64,000 nt of DNA from Bog-473 sp963730395 (GTDB lineage: Bacteria > Actinomycetota > Acidimicrobiia > Acidimicrobiales > RAAP-2), in contig CAVSSK010000003.1 in NCBI GenBank assembly GCA_963730395.1, positions 1-64,000 of the forward strand, written 5' to 3'. Under the pieces are notes generated by a model, which searched no databases, was not told the origin of the DNA, and was given only the letters and a program-made list of their open reading frames with translations. Every line of letters begins with the position of its first letter. Position 1 is the stretch's first letter. Shown here in pieces: positions 42,531 to 54,870 of the stretch. The position numbers and the translations under genes were made by a program.

Positions 42531-42580
42531 TTTTATTCCTCTTCCACGTGCCTCGCCGTTTCAGCTGGTGGAGCGCGTCT

Positions 42581-44656
42581 TCACGCCGGCGCGGGGCCGT
42601 CGACCACCTGAGGGAGCGTGCCCGAGGTGACGCTGCCGACGAAGTCGCCGTCCCCGCCGTAGCCGGCAGTGATGGGATCGGTGCCCGCGGGCAGGCCGGT
42701 CGCCGACAGGGTCGCCTGGCCATTCGAGACGCTGCTCGTGCCGATGGCGACGCCGTTGTCGAAGAAGGTGACCGTGCCCGTCTCCCCCGAGCCCGTGGTC
42801 GGGAAGATGGTCGCGGTGAAGGTCACCGGCTGCGCCGGCGGAGTGGGGGTGCCGGAGGTGAAGAGGCCGAGGCTGGTCGGCGTCCTGCTCACCACGACGT
42901 GCGCGGGAGCGCCCGACGAGCTGGCCAGGAAGCCGTCGCCACCGTCGAAGGACGCGGTCACGAAGTCGGAGCCCACCGGCAGCGTCGTGACGAGCATGCT
43001 GGCCGTGGTCACGCCGGAGCTGGTGGTCAGCATGGATGAGCCGAGCGTCGTGCCGTTGACGCTGAACGTCACGGTTCCACCGGGGTCCGTCGTCCCGCTC
43101 GTGGGGGCCACGGTGCTCGTGAGCGTGACGCTCTGGCCGTAGGTGGGCGCCGACGGTGACACCACGACGGACGTGGTGGTGGACATGGGTGCCACGTCCT
43201 CGGCCAGGGTCCCGGTCGCGGTCAAGAAGTGGGTGTCGCCGCTGTAGGTGGCGACGATCGAGTGGGTCGCGACGGTGCCCGCGGTCTGGGTGCAGGTGAC
43301 CTGTAGCGGGGTGCTCGACGGGAGGCCGAGGGACTGGCAGCCCACGATCGGCCCGCCGTCGTCGGTGAACGACACCGCCCCGGTGGGTGTCCCGGTGGCG
43401 GTGGACGAGACGGTCGCCGTGTAGGTGACCGGCTGACCCGGCTCGACACTGGAGGACGAGGGCGTGATCGCCACGCTCGTCGCATCCGGGTCGATGACCT
43501 GCACGAGGGCCGGCGAGGCGCTGGCCCCGAAGCGGACGTCACCGTCGTACGCCGCGGTGAGGGACTGAGACCCGAGCGGCAGGCTCGAGACGTCCAGGGC
43601 GGCGGTCGTGACACCGCCGCCGGTCGTGACGGGCGAGCTGCCCAGCGCAGTCCCGTCGGCCGAGAAGGTGACGAGGCCGCTGGGGTTGGAGCCCGACGAC
43701 GGGGTCACCACGGCGGTGAGCCGTACACCCTGTCCATAGGGCGCTCCCGACGGGGCCGAGCTCGTGAGGCCGGTGGAGGTGGCGGCCGCGGGAGCACCTC
43801 CCGTCAGGCCCACCTCGCCCGGGTGCGAGTAATCGGCCGTCGCTCCGTGCAGCACCGTGGTGAAGGCGCCGCTGCTGGCTCCGTTGTCGACGACGTACTC
43901 GCTGCCCGCCGACGGCGTGAACCCGTCGTCGAACACGGGCTCGGCACTCCCGGCGAGCGCGAGCGTGCCGCCGGCGATCCGCCCCTGGTCGGACGCCGCC
44001 GCCGGCGGCCCGTCGATGCCGAAGGCCAGCAGCCCGTCGGGCTCGTTCGTCATGGTCGACGACGCACCCACGGTGAGCAGGCCGCCCGGGGCCATGCCGA
44101 CGGTGCCGTCATTGCTGAGGGTGGTGGCGACGGCGGCCCCGACGGTGACGGTGCCGTCCACGGTGAGGGTCCCCGTGTTGGTCACCGTGCCGTCGAGCGT
44201 CAGCGCGCTGCCGGGGTCCCCCGAGGCCACGCTCAGCGTCCCGTCGTTCTCCGCGCCGGACGACACGCGCAGGACCGCCGCACCGGGACCGGTGGCGCCG
44301 ATGGTGAGGCTGCTGCCCGCGGAGACGGTGAGCTGTCCGACGGAGAACGATGCACCGGTGAGGAGCACCGTCGCGTCGCCCGTGATGCACGCGTGGACGC
44401 CGGTGCTGTTCGGGACGCCGGTGCTCCAGTTCGTCGCGGTGCTCCAGTCCGTCGTCCCCGCCGCGCCGGTCCAGGTGTCCTGGCAGGTCGAGTCGGCCAC
44501 GGTGGGCGTGGTGCCCACGACGACCTGGGGCACATCGAGCGCAACGATGGTCCCGGCGACCAGGGCCGTGGCCGCGATGCCCGCGGCGAGCGTCCCCGCG
44601 GCGCGCCGACGGGACCGACGGCCTGCCTCCCGCGGACGTAGCCTGCCCAGTCCCAT
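42581..44656 (-). CDS. secreted protein with Ig-like repeats
   Basis: 691 residues from ATG at 44656. Arg-rich start then hydrophobic segment ending near residue 42 forms a Sec signal. Residues about 55-270 are a Gly/Thr-rich beta region with repeated TLTVDGTVTVGAAV-type strands. Then four to five Ig-like (Big_3_5) repeats of about 95 residues follow, each with GQxVTxTATVxPxxGxxxPTGxVxFxxDG and a YSGD/YGGDGDF ending. No LPxTG, membrane anchor or catalytic domain. Likely a surface or extracellular adhesin or matrix protein. Confidence 0.82.
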   Translation of the reverse strand: MGLGRLRPREAGRRSRRRAAGTLAAGIAATALVAGTIVALDVPQVVVGTTPTVADSTCQDTWTGAAGTTDWSTATNWSTGVPNSTGVHACITGDATVLLTGASFSVGQLTVSAGSSLTIGATGPGAAVLRVSSGAENDGTLSVASGDPGSALTLDGTVTNTGTLTVDGTVTVGAAVATTLSNDGTVGMAPGGLLTVGASSTMTNEPDGLLAFGIDGPPAAASDQGRIAGGTLALAGSAEPVFDDGFTPSAGSEYVVDNGASSGAFTTVLHGATADYSHPGEVGLTGGAPAAATSTGLTSSAPSGAPYGQGVRLTAVVTPSSGSNPSGLVTFSADGTALGSSPVTTGGGVTTAALDVSSLPLGSQSLTAAYDGDVRFGASASPALVQVIDPDATSVAITPSSSSVEPGQPVTYTATVSSTATGTPTGAVSFTDDGGPIVGCQSLGLPSSTPLQVTCTQTAGTVATHSIVATYSGDTHFLTATGTLAEDVAPMSTTTSVVVSPSAPTYGQSVTLTSTVAPTSGTTDPGGTVTFSVNGTTLGSSMLTTSSGVTTASMLVTTLPVGSDFVTASFDGGDGFLASSSGAPAHVVVSRTPTSLGLFTSGTPTPPAQPVTFTATIFPTTGSGETGTVTFFDNGVAIGTSSVSNGQATLSATGLPAGTDPITAGYGGDGDFVGSVTSGTLPQVVDGPAPA

Positions 44657-44841
44657 GTCGCACTCCTGCCGCCGTGCTGCGCACGCGTCCGGGTCGGCAC
44701 GCACGCACCTCAGCGCCCTGGCCATTCTGCTCTGCGCGCCGCGGCCGAGGTAGGGCCAAATGCCCGCGCCGGCACGCACGATTCCTGCTTGGCGCACAGA
44801 ATTCCCGCTTCGGGGCGCTGACCGCCCAGTGTGGGCACGGC

Positions 44842-46386
<1,545 letters not shown>

Positions 46387-46504
46387 GGGGGGCCGACGCT
46401 AATGGTTCGCGGGGAACGCGCGTGGTGGGCGGCGGCCTGGCAGGGTTTCCCGCGCAAACAATCGCGAACGGCCCGTGACCTGCATGGATGATGCGTCGAT
46501 TTGG

Positions 46505-46583
46505 TTGACAAGGGCGTAACTACAGTGCTGTAATGACACAGCATCTCGTGTCTCGGGGGAGGGCCAGCCACTATATGTTGTGG
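46505..46583 (+). promoter_or_regulatory. nrdJ promoter with two NrdR-box-like sites
   Basis: TTGACA (46505-46510) and TGTAAT (46529-46534) with 18-base spacing make a good sigma-70-type promoter. AACTACAGTGCTGTAA (46518-46533) overlaps it and CCACTATATGTTGTGG (46568-46583) lies downstream; the second closely matches the NrdR box (ACACWATATWTTGTGT type). NrdR would repress nrdJ when dATP is high. The 156 bases from there to the ATG show no cobalamin-riboswitch hallmark. Confidence 0.65.
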
Positions 46584-46739
46584 TGAGGCGACTCCGCCCC
46601 CTTCTGGGGCACCGGATCGGAGCATGTGCCGCCAGGCGCTTCCCCGCTCGTCGAGGGGGAGGGGTGACGGCGCCGACCAGCAGACAGAGCAAGCAAGCAG
46701 CGATCCCGAGACACAGCCCACGAGGAGGACCCCAGCGCC

Positions 46740-49592
46740 ATGGCCATCGCCCCCCAGCGATCCGAGATCGGCATCCGCCGGCACTTCACCACCGAGGGTG
46801 TGCACCCCTACGACGAGGTGCGTTGGGAGCGCCGCGACGCCCGCATCACCAACTTCCGGGACGGCACGGTCGCCTTCGAGCAGCTGGGCGTCGAGGTGCC
46901 CGAGTCCTGGAGCGTCAACGCCACCAACATCCTGGCGCAGAAGTACTTCCGGGGGACCCTCGGCACCGAGGAGCGCGAGTGGTCGTTGCGTCAGGTGGCC
47001 GACCGGGTCGCCGACACGCTGACGGCCTGGGGGATCAAGGACGGCTACTTCGTCGACGACGAGGAGGCCATGGTCTTCAACCACGAGCTGAAGTACCTCG
47101 TCATCCACCAGAAGGCGGCCTTCAACTCGCCGGTGTGGTTCAACATCGGGGTGCACGGCGTGCCCCAGCAGGGGAGCGCCTGCTTCATCCTCTCGGTCGA
47201 GGACACCATGGACTCGATCCTCAACTGGTACACGGAGGAGGGCGTCATATTCAAGGGCGGGTCGGGCGCCGGGGTCAACCTGTCGCGCATCCGCTCGTCG
47301 CACGAGCTCCTGAAGGGCGGGGGCACCGCCTCGGGCCCGGTCAGCTTCATGCGCGGCGCCGACGCGTCGGCGGGCACGATCAAGTCCGGAGGCAAGACCC
47401 GGCGCGCCGCCAAGATGGTCATCCTCGACGCCGACCACCCAGACGTCGAGGACTTCATCTGGTGCAAGGCGATCGAGGAGCGCAAGGCTCGCGTCCTGCG
47501 TGACGCCGGCTTCGACATGGACCTCGACGGTGCCGACAGCCACTCGACGCAATACCAGAACGCCAACAACTCGGTGCGGGTGACCGACGAGTTCATGGAG
47601 GCAGTGCTCGACGGGCGCGACTGGAACCTCACTGCCCGGGCGGACGGCGCGGTGGTGCGGACGGTGCCCGCCCGTGACCTGTTCCGCCAGATCGCCCACT
47701 CGGCCTGGGAGTGCGCGGACCCCGGCCTGCAGTACGACACCACCATCAACCGCTGGCACACTGCCCCCAACACGGGACGGATCAACGGCTCCAACCCGTG
47801 CTCGGAGTACGTGCACCTGGACAACTCGGCCTGCAACCTCGCCTCCATGAACCTGATGACGTTCCTCGACGACAACGACGAGTTCGACGTGGAGGGCTTC
47901 AAGGCGGCGGTGTCGGTGGTGTTCACCGGGATGGAGATCATCGTCGGCAACGCCGACTACCCGACCGAGAGGATCGGCGAGACGACACGCGCCTTCCGCC
48001 AGCTCGGCATCGGCTACGCCAACCTGGGCGCGCTGTTGATGGCGCAGGGCCTGCCCTACGACTCCGACGCCGGACGGGCCTGGGCGGCCGCCATCACGGC
48101 GCTGCTCACCGGCCACGCCTACGCCACCTCGGCCCGGACCGCGGCCCGCATGGGCCCGTTCGCCGGCTTCCACGAGAACACCGGGCCCATGCTCGACGTG
48201 CTCCGGATGCACCAGGCCGAGGCGGCCCGTATCGACGAGGAAGTCGTGCCGCCGGAGCTGCTCTCGGCGGCCCAGGAGGCCTGGGACCAAGCGGTCGACC
48301 TGGCCGAGGCCTTCGGCGTGCGCAACTCACAGGCCTCGGTGCTGGCGCCGACCGGCACCATCGGCCTGCTGATGGACTGCGACACCACCGGCGTGGAGCC
48401 CGACCTGGGGCTGGTCAAGACGAAGAAGCTGGTGGGCGGCGGCACGATGTCGATCGTCAACCAGACGGTGCCTCGTGCCCTGACCAAGCTGGGCTACAAC
48501 GCCGTCCAGGTGGACGAGATCGTCGCCTACATCAACGAGCACATGTCCATCGTCGGGGCGCCGCACGTGGCCCCCGAGCACCTGGCCGTGTTCGCCTGCT
48601 CCATGGGTGACAACACCATCCACTACTCGGGCCACATCCGCATGATGGGGGCGGTCCAGCCCTTCATCAGCGGCGCCATCTCCAAGACGGTGAACATGCC
48701 CGAGGACGTGACCGTCGAGAACGTGGAGCAGCTGCACATCGACGCCTGGCGCCTGGGCCTCAAGGCGGTGGCCATCTACCGTGACAACTGCAAGGTGGCC
48801 CAGCCGCTGTCGACGACCAAGAAGGAGGCGGCCGTCGTCCAGGGTGGCGACGACGCCCCCGCCGGCTCCGAGGCCGAGGCCAAGGTCCGGTCCGCCGCGG
48901 CGCGCATCGCCGAGCTGGAGGCGGCGCTCGTGCACGAGCGGCTCCGGGCGGATTCGCCACTGGTGGTGGGTGCGGTGCGCGAGCGCCTGCCCCGCAAGCG
49001 CAACTCGAAGACGTTCTCGTTCCGGGTCGCCGACTGCGAGGGCTACGTGACGGTGGGCGAGTACGAGGACGGCCGGCCGGGCGAGGTGTTCATCAAGGTC
49101 TCCAAGCAGGGCTCCACGCTGGCCGGGATCATGGACGCCTTCTCCATCTCGCTGAGCCTCGGGCTCCAGCACGGCGTGCCACTGGCCACCTTCGTGCGCA
49201 AGTTCGCCAACATGAAGTTCGAGCCGGCCGGCATCACGGACGACCCCGAGCTGCGGATCGCCACGAGCCTCATCGACTACATCTCGCGCCGGCTGGCCCT
49301 CGACTACCTGTCGGTGCCGGAGCGCACCGAGCTCGGGATCCTCTCGACGCAGGAGCGCACCCAGCCGACGCTGCCGGGCGTCGAGGAGATGGCCACCCCC
49401 TCGCCGGGACTGGTCGACGACGGGCTGAGCCCGGCTGTGGCCGCGCCCGGCCCGGCGGAGCCGGCGGTGCGGCCCATGGCCCGGGCAGAGCAGCACGACG
49501 CGCCGCTCTGTTACAACTGCGGCAACACCATGCAGCGGGCCGGCTCGTGCTACGTCTGCGGCAGCTGTGGCTCGACGAGCGGGTGCTCGTAG
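46740..49592 (+). CDS. nrdJ: vitamin B12-dependent ribonucleotide reductase (class II)
   Basis: 950 residues. Core motifs: WFNIGVHG, KGGSGAGVNLSRIRSS, NPCSEYVHLDNSACNLASMNL (finger loop with active Cys), and LAPTGTIGLLMDCDTTG. C-terminal CYNCGNTMQRAGSCYVCGSCG is the redox-active or zinc-binding tail. Makes deoxyribonucleotides with adenosylcobalamin, so independent of oxygen. AGGAGGACC eight bases before the ATG is a strong ribosome site. Alternative start codons are not needed. Confidence 0.97.
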   Translation: MAIAPQRSEIGIRRHFTTEGVHPYDEVRWERRDARITNFRDGTVAFEQLGVEVPESWSVNATNILAQKYFRGTLGTEEREWSLRQVADRVADTLTAWGIKDGYFVDDEEAMVFNHELKYLVIHQKAAFNSPVWFNIGVHGVPQQGSACFILSVEDTMDSILNWYTEEGVIFKGGSGAGVNLSRIRSSHELLKGGGTASGPVSFMRGADASAGTIKSGGKTRRAAKMVILDADHPDVEDFIWCKAIEERKARVLRDAGFDMDLDGADSHSTQYQNANNSVRVTDEFMEAVLDGRDWNLTARADGAVVRTVPARDLFRQIAHSAWECADPGLQYDTTINRWHTAPNTGRINGSNPCSEYVHLDNSACNLASMNLMTFLDDNDEFDVEGFKAAVSVVFTGMEIIVGNADYPTERIGETTRAFRQLGIGYANLGALLMAQGLPYDSDAGRAWAAAITALLTGHAYATSARTAARMGPFAGFHENTGPMLDVLRMHQAEAARIDEEVVPPELLSAAQEAWDQAVDLAEAFGVRNSQASVLAPTGTIGLLMDCDTTGVEPDLGLVKTKKLVGGGTMSIVNQTVPRALTKLGYNAVQVDEIVAYINEHMSIVGAPHVAPEHLAVFACSMGDNTIHYSGHIRMMGAVQPFISGAISKTVNMPEDVTVENVEQLHIDAWRLGLKAVAIYRDNCKVAQPLSTTKKEAAVVQGGDDAPAGSEAEAKVRSAAARIAELEAALVHERLRADSPLVVGAVRERLPRKRNSKTFSFRVADCEGYVTVGEYEDGRPGEVFIKVSKQGSTLAGIMDAFSISLSLGLQHGVPLATFVRKFANMKFEPAGITDDPELRIATSLIDYISRRLALDYLSVPERTELGILSTQERTQPTLPGVEEMATPSPGLVDDGLSPAVAAPGPAEPAVRPMARAEQHDAPLCYNCGNTMQRAGSCYVCGSCGSTSGCS

Positions 49593-49639
49593 TGGAGACG
49601 GCCATTCAAAGCTCACGTGAGGTGACGCAGGGCATTCGC

Positions 49640-49725
49640 GATGGGTGACACGCGTTTCGTGTGCGGTGACATCGGATGTCGCGGATGGTGACACCGGACT
49701 TCGGTTGCGGCGACATGAGCGGGCT
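49640..49725. repeat. short GTGACA repeats resembling IS ends
   Basis: GGTGACA followed by CCGGA/CGGA-type sequence occurs three times (near 49647, 49669, 49686) with a related GGCGACAT at 49709. Such repeated GGTGACA(C/T) sites are common at ends of IS21-like elements. No transposase lies next to them. Confidence 0.4.
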
Positions 49726-49733
49726 CGCCGGCG

Positions 49734-50700
49734 ATGCGTACGCTACGAGCGGTGCGCAGTCCCCCTGACGACCTCCGACCCGAGCTCATCGAGGAGGTGC
49801 TTGCCAGGGGCTGGGCGATCCTGTGCCTCGACGATGGAGTACATCCCCGAGGGTGGAGGCAGCCACCACTGGCAGCTCCGCAACGGACACGGTCGTCTCC
49901 ACTTCGTCACGATTGACGATCTGGACAACAAGGAGTGGCTGGGCCACTCACGAGACGTCGTGTTCGAAGGCCTCAGGCGTGCGCTGGACACGGCGGCAGC
50001 GTTGGGCCGACTGGCCGGACTGGAATTCGTGGTGTCGGCGCTGGCGGCGGGGGACGGCCGGCTCCTGCACCGCGTGGACGACCGCTATGCCCTGTCGGTC
50101 TTCCCCTACCTGGCCGGCCGGTCGTTTCCGTTCGGCCCGTACCCAGACCCTCGGCTCTGTGAGCTGGCGCTGGATTCGATCGCCCGTCTGCACCTCTCCA
50201 CGCCCTCCGTGCGAGAGGCTGGCGCCCTGCGGGGAGCTGAGCTATTCGGGTCGAGAAGACCTGGACGCCTTTCTGCAGGATCCCGCAAGGCCGTGGGACG
50301 GCGGACCCTTTGCGGAGCCGGCCCGTCAGCTCCTCGCCGCTCAGGCGCCTGAGTTGTGTGCGCTTGTGGCCGACTTCGACCGGTTGGCCACTCAGACCGC
50401 CCGCACACGATCGAAGACGGTGATCACGCATGGCGAACCACACCCGGCGAACTTGATGATGGTCGATGAGCGTGTTGTCCTGATCGACTGGGACACGGTC
50501 GCCCTCGCCCCGGCAGAGCGCGACCTCTCCTTGCTCACGCCCCGCGCGCCCCTGCCAGCATCGAGCGCTACGAGCGGACGACTGGTCACGGGGTTGACGC
50601 AACACTCATGTTCCTCTACCGACTGCGCTGGTATCTCGACGACGTCGCCAGCACTGTTCGCCTCTTTCGTCCCCCTCACCACGACAACGCCGACACGTGA
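49734..50700 (+). pseudogene. aminoglycoside phosphotransferase-family protein, multiply frameshifted
   Basis: Homology passes through at least three frames: LIEEVLARGW near 49790, EGGGSHHWQLRNGHGRLHFVTIDDLDNKEW (49850-49935), then DLDAFLQDPARPW and the kinase motifs THGEPHPANLMM and LIDWDTVALAPAERDLSLL (50260-50540), then YRLRWYLDDVASTVRLF to a stop at 50698-50700. HGEPHPxN is the catalytic loop and IDWD the metal loop of APH-type kinases. Frame breaks near 49840, 50240 and 50545 leave no full product. Confidence 0.75.
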
Positions 50701-50814
50701 CGCTGGTGGAGCGGCGTCGCCCCGTTGATGCAGCAGCTGCCTCGGTGGCGGAGCGGAACTGTTTGAGACGAGCCAGTCGGCGGCGCGAGGTGGGGGCGCC
50801 GGTCGGATCGCCCC

Positions 50815-51321
50815 TCAGGAGGTGCACGCCCAAGAGCCGGTGATGTGGACCTTCCCCTTGCCCGGCTTGCCCCTGAAGGAGCTGTAGCCCTCGAGAGTGA
50901 TGGTCACCTTCCCCGAGGTGCGCGTGGTGGTCATCGTTCCGTTCTTCGTCTCCGATGCCCAGTTCCAGTTCGTCGTCCCGTTGGCCGTCGCACCGATCAG
51001 TGCGACGTTCGGAACCTCGCCGTTCTCCTGGGCAAACTCTTCCAGGTCCCGGCCTTGGGTGCGTAGAGCTCGGATCGTCCACTGGGTGGCCGGCGCACCC
51101 TTGAGCGTCCCGTTCAGCATGAACGTTGTGCCCTTCGCGGTGACCACCTGCTGGCTGCAGGGCGTATTCGGCTCATTGAGCGTTCCTCTTCACCGAACGG
51201 TGAACGAGAAAGAGGTCTGGCTCGGGGCCGGTGCCGCACCCGCCACGGCCGGCGCAATGGAGAGCGCCAACCCGCATGCAACCGCGATGACGCCGTTCCT
51301 GATCACTGCGACTGCCGGCAT
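50815..51321 (-). pseudogene. secreted protein gene with an in-frame stop
   Basis: ATG at 51321 follows AAGGAGG with six-base spacing, and a signal peptide runs to AGAAPAPS. Codon 44 is TGA (51190-51192), after SFSFTVR. The same frame then continues uninterrupted for 125 codons (NEPNTPCSQQVV... GTLKGAPATQWTIR... KGKVHITGSWACTS) with two Cys that could pair. So one nonsense change separates signal and mature domain. No SECIS-like element or selenocysteine genes were seen. Confidence 0.65.
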
Positions 51322-51439
51322 GGCCGTCCTCCTTGGGTCGGGTCGGTGATGCAGACCTGCAGTGAGTGACGATTTCACGGGCCGAGGGTTACAGCTCCTC
51401 GTGCCGCACGTCGACGAGCCATGCGGCAGGGTCTCTAGT

Positions 51440-52330
51440 TCAGGGCGTGTGCCCGCTCGCGGAGGATGTGCTGGAATTGCTCGACCTCCAGCTTGGCCGG
51501 CTCCGTGGTCTCAATGAAATCCGTCAGGGCATGAAGGAATTCCCGGGTGCCTCGACGTGGGGGAAGTGACCGGCGTCCGCAATGATCTCGAGACGACTGT
51601 CGGGCATGGCGGCGTGTGCTTCGTGGGCATGGCTGACGGGGATGATCGTGTCCTGCGCGCCCCACACGATCATCGTGGGCACCTGCTGTGTGAGGTAGAG
51701 CCGATCCAGGGCGCTGACGGTCTGGCCGCCCGGATCGATGACGGAGCGGATGGTCCGGATGAAGGACTGACGGTTGGCGCCATCGGTCAGTGATGCGTAC
51801 GCCCTCCACATCTCACCCAAGCGGGGCATGCGGATGCCGCGCGAATGGAGCAGGCGGCTGAGCTCGTCCCCCGTGTGCACGCACGAATGAGGGGAAGATG
51901 ATCGGCATCAGGTACTCGCTGCCGGGGAGGGTCATGAACCGGAGCAGCCAACTCACTTCACGGCCGAGCCCGCCGCTGTCGACCAGGACCAGGCGCTCAC
52001 ACCACGCAGGGTTCTGATAGCAGAACTGCATGGCGACGCCCCCGCCAAAGGACTGGCCGACAACGGTTGCGCGGGGGATACCGACGACACCCAGCAGATC
52101 GCGAAGGACGTTGGCGTACGCGCCCAGCGAGTAGTCGCCGGCCGGCTTGGCGGACTGGCCGTGTCCGAGGAGGTCCGGAGCGATGACCGTGTACCGGTCG
52201 GCCAAGGCGGGCATCACCTCACGCCATGCGGCGGAGCTGCCGGCGATTCCATGGATGAGAAGGATGGCCGGACCCCTCGCCGGCCATCCGAAACCCGAGG
52301 TCGTGGCCATGAATCTGCACATGCTGTAGT
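51440..52330 (-). pseudogene. alpha/beta-hydrolase, frameshifted
   Basis: Continuous homology in three frames: LLIHGIAGSSAAWREVMPAL and the nucleophile elbow VVGQSFGGGVAM (52270-52030), then, after a break near 51885, SLTDGANRQSFIRTIRSVIDPGG, QQVPTMIVWGAQDTIIPVSHA (acid) and DAGHFPHVEAPG (catalytic His), then a break near 51545 before FLHALTDFIETTEPAKL. A further frame change is likely near the start. All catalytic residues exist but not in one frame. Confidence 0.75.
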
Positions 52331-52455
52331 TCGAATCCCATTCAACGGCCCTCCGTGTCGGAACCGAACCTACCCCGCGGCGACGACGGGACGGGTGAGG
52401 GTCCGAGATCGCTGAAGAGCGCTGGGTCCAGGTGACCGTTGGGCCGTCGCCCCGC

Positions 52456-54614
52456 TCAGGGCGAGGTGAACGCCGGCTCGAGGGCGGGCTCGCGGACGGG
52501 CTCGAGGCCGGCGCCCTCCACGTCGATCGACGGGAGGAGACGGTCCAGCCAGCCCGGGAGCCACCAGGCCCTCTTGCCGAGCAGCGCCATGGCCGCGGGG
52601 ATCAACGTCATGCGCACGATGAAGGCGTCGACCGCGACGCCCACGGCCAGCGCGAAGGCGATCTCCTTGGTGATGAGGTCGCTGGCGATGACGTAGCTGG
52701 CGAAGACGGAGAACATGATGATGGCGGCCGCGGTGACGACGGGACCGGACTCGCCGAAGCCGGCCCGGACCGCGTCGACCGGGTGCCAGGCCGCGGCGGT
52801 GCTCCTCGCGCATCCGGCTGACCAGGAACATCTCGTAGTCCATGGCCAGGCCGAAGAGGATGCCGGTCATCATCAGCGGCAAGAAGCTGATCACGGGCGC
52901 CGAGGCCGGCAGGGCGACGAGGTTGGCGAGGTGGCCGTCCTGGAAGATCCAGACGACGACCCCGAGCGCGGCGCCGATGGTGAGGAGGAAACCGAGGACC
53001 GCCGTGAGCGGAACCAGCAACGAGCGGAAGACGAGCATGAGCAGGATGGCGGCGATGCCGACCACCACGAGCAGGTAGATCGGGAGTGCGGCCCCGAGCT
53101 TGGCCGAGACGTCGATGGCCAGCGCGGTCGGCCCCGTCACGAGCACCCGCACGCCGAAGGGGGCGGCGACCGCTGCGGACTTCTCCCGGATGGTCGCGAC
53201 GAGATCCTTGGTGGCCACCGAGCTCGGGCCCGTCGTCGGTATGACGTCGACCACGGTCACGTTCTTGGCGGCGTTCTGCAGGGGAGGCGAGACCGAAGCC
53301 ACCCCGGGCACCGACGCCAGGTCCTTGGTCGCCGTCTCGGCGACCGCCACAGGGTTCAAGCGGGCCGGCGCATCGACGACGACGAGCAGCGGCCCGTTGA
53401 TCCCCGGACCGAAGCCGCGGGCCAGCAGGTCGTAGGCGGTGCGAGCGGTGTCCGACTTCGGCAGGGTTCCGGCGCTGGGCAAGCCGAGGTCCATCTTGAG
53501 CAGCGGCGAGGCGATGGCCAGGAGGAGGAGCACTCCGGCGATGACGACGAAGACGGCGCGCTTCGTGGTGAAGGCGACCCATCGGGCGAAGAACCCCCGC
53601 CCGGCACGCTTCACACGCGGTGGCTTGATCTTGGCTCCGGCGAACCCCAGGAGGGCCGGGATCAGTGTGATGGCGATCAGCACGGCGACGATGACGGTGC
53701 CGGCGGCACAGAGCCCCATGACGGTCAGGAAGGGGATGCCGGTGACGCTGAGCCCTGCCAACGCGACCACCACCGTGCAGCCGGCGAAGACGACGGCCAT
53801 GCCCGCCGTGCCCGCTGCCGTGGACGCAGCATCCTCGGGCGACGCGCCCCGGCCGATCTCGCCGCGGTATCGGTGGACGATGAAGAGGGCATAGTCGATC
53901 GCCACGGCCAGGCCCAGCATCGTGGCGAGAATGGGTGCGGTGGACGACAGCGAGATGACGCCGCTTAGCGTGTTGATACCGGTCAGTCCGATGCCGACAC
54001 CGATGAGCGCGTTGATCAACGGCAGGCCCGCAGCGATCATGGAACCGAAGGTGATCGTGAGCACCAGGTAGGCGATCAGCAGGCCGAGGACGTCCGAGCT
54101 CTTCGTCGTGGGCTGGTTGACGATCCCACCGCCGAAAGCCACGGTCACGCCCTGGGCGCGCGCCGGTCCGGCCACGGCGGCAAGGTCCTGTTTCGCCGTG
54201 TCGGTGATGCCGCTCGCGGGGACCTTGAAGGCAACCGTGGCGTAGCCGATGCGACCGTTCTTCGAAATGGACCCGCTGTAGGGGTCGGTGACGAGCAGGA
54301 CCTGTGCGCCATTGCGAGCCTTCACGAGCGAGGCTTCCACGCCCGCCTTGACGGCGGGCTCGTTCAGGGTCGCTCCGGCCGGGGCGGCAAAGACGATCTC
54401 GGCGGTGGCGCCCGAGGCGGCGCGGGAAGCGCTGCTCGAGCAGGTCCATGGCCTGCTGCGACTGGGTGCCGGGAACCGTGAACTGATTCGACTCGGGCTT
54501 CGAGAAGGCCACCGAGATTGAGGCGACGGCGATCAGGATCATCAGCCAGGCGAGCAGGGTCGCCCAGCGGTGCCGGTAGGTGCTCCGACCGATCTTCGCC
54601 AGCAGGCCCGCCAT
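52456..54614 (-). pseudogene. MMPL/RND-type transporter, two frameshifts
   Basis: From ATG at 54614, MAGLLAKIGRSTYRHRWATLLAWL opens an MMPL transporter; the frame shifts near 54425 after LLEQRF. The main part (54420-52800) has the expected sterol-sensing-like helices (LAVAIDYALFIVHRYRGE, FGLAMDYEMFLVSRMREE). A second shift near 52795 moves the last helices (MFSVFASYVIASDLITKEIAFALAVGVAVDAFIVR) into another frame. MMPL proteins export lipids or siderophores. Both shifts are single-base changes in GC-rich runs. Confidence 0.8.
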
Positions 54615-54870
54615 TCAGCTCCTCCGCGTCAGGACGAGGCCGCCGAGCCCCACGGGATCGAAGGGGGAACCGGCTTGCGTGGTGACCCGCGTCGCACGCA
54701 GAGGCGCCGCCGTCCCGCCTGTTCTCTTCCACAACGTTCTGGTGTCGGTCTCGCAGAGCGTCGAGTTGAGACCATTTCGCGGGCCCGGCTCGAGATTCGG
54801 AGCACACAGACCGGCAGGCGCCTCGCGTCTCAGCCCCTCCGAGGCGCTGCGGGCGGTCTGAGCGCTGGGC

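Noticed and set aside
46584..46739. Cobalamin riboswitch upstream of the B12-dependent reductase gene
   Set aside because: The B12-box consensus and the expected multi-stem core are not visible in the leader; NrdR boxes explain the control region better.
51190..51192. Selenocysteine reading of the TGA in the secreted protein
   Set aside because: No SECIS-like stem-loop just downstream, no selenoprotein family recognised, and neighbouring genes are also broken.
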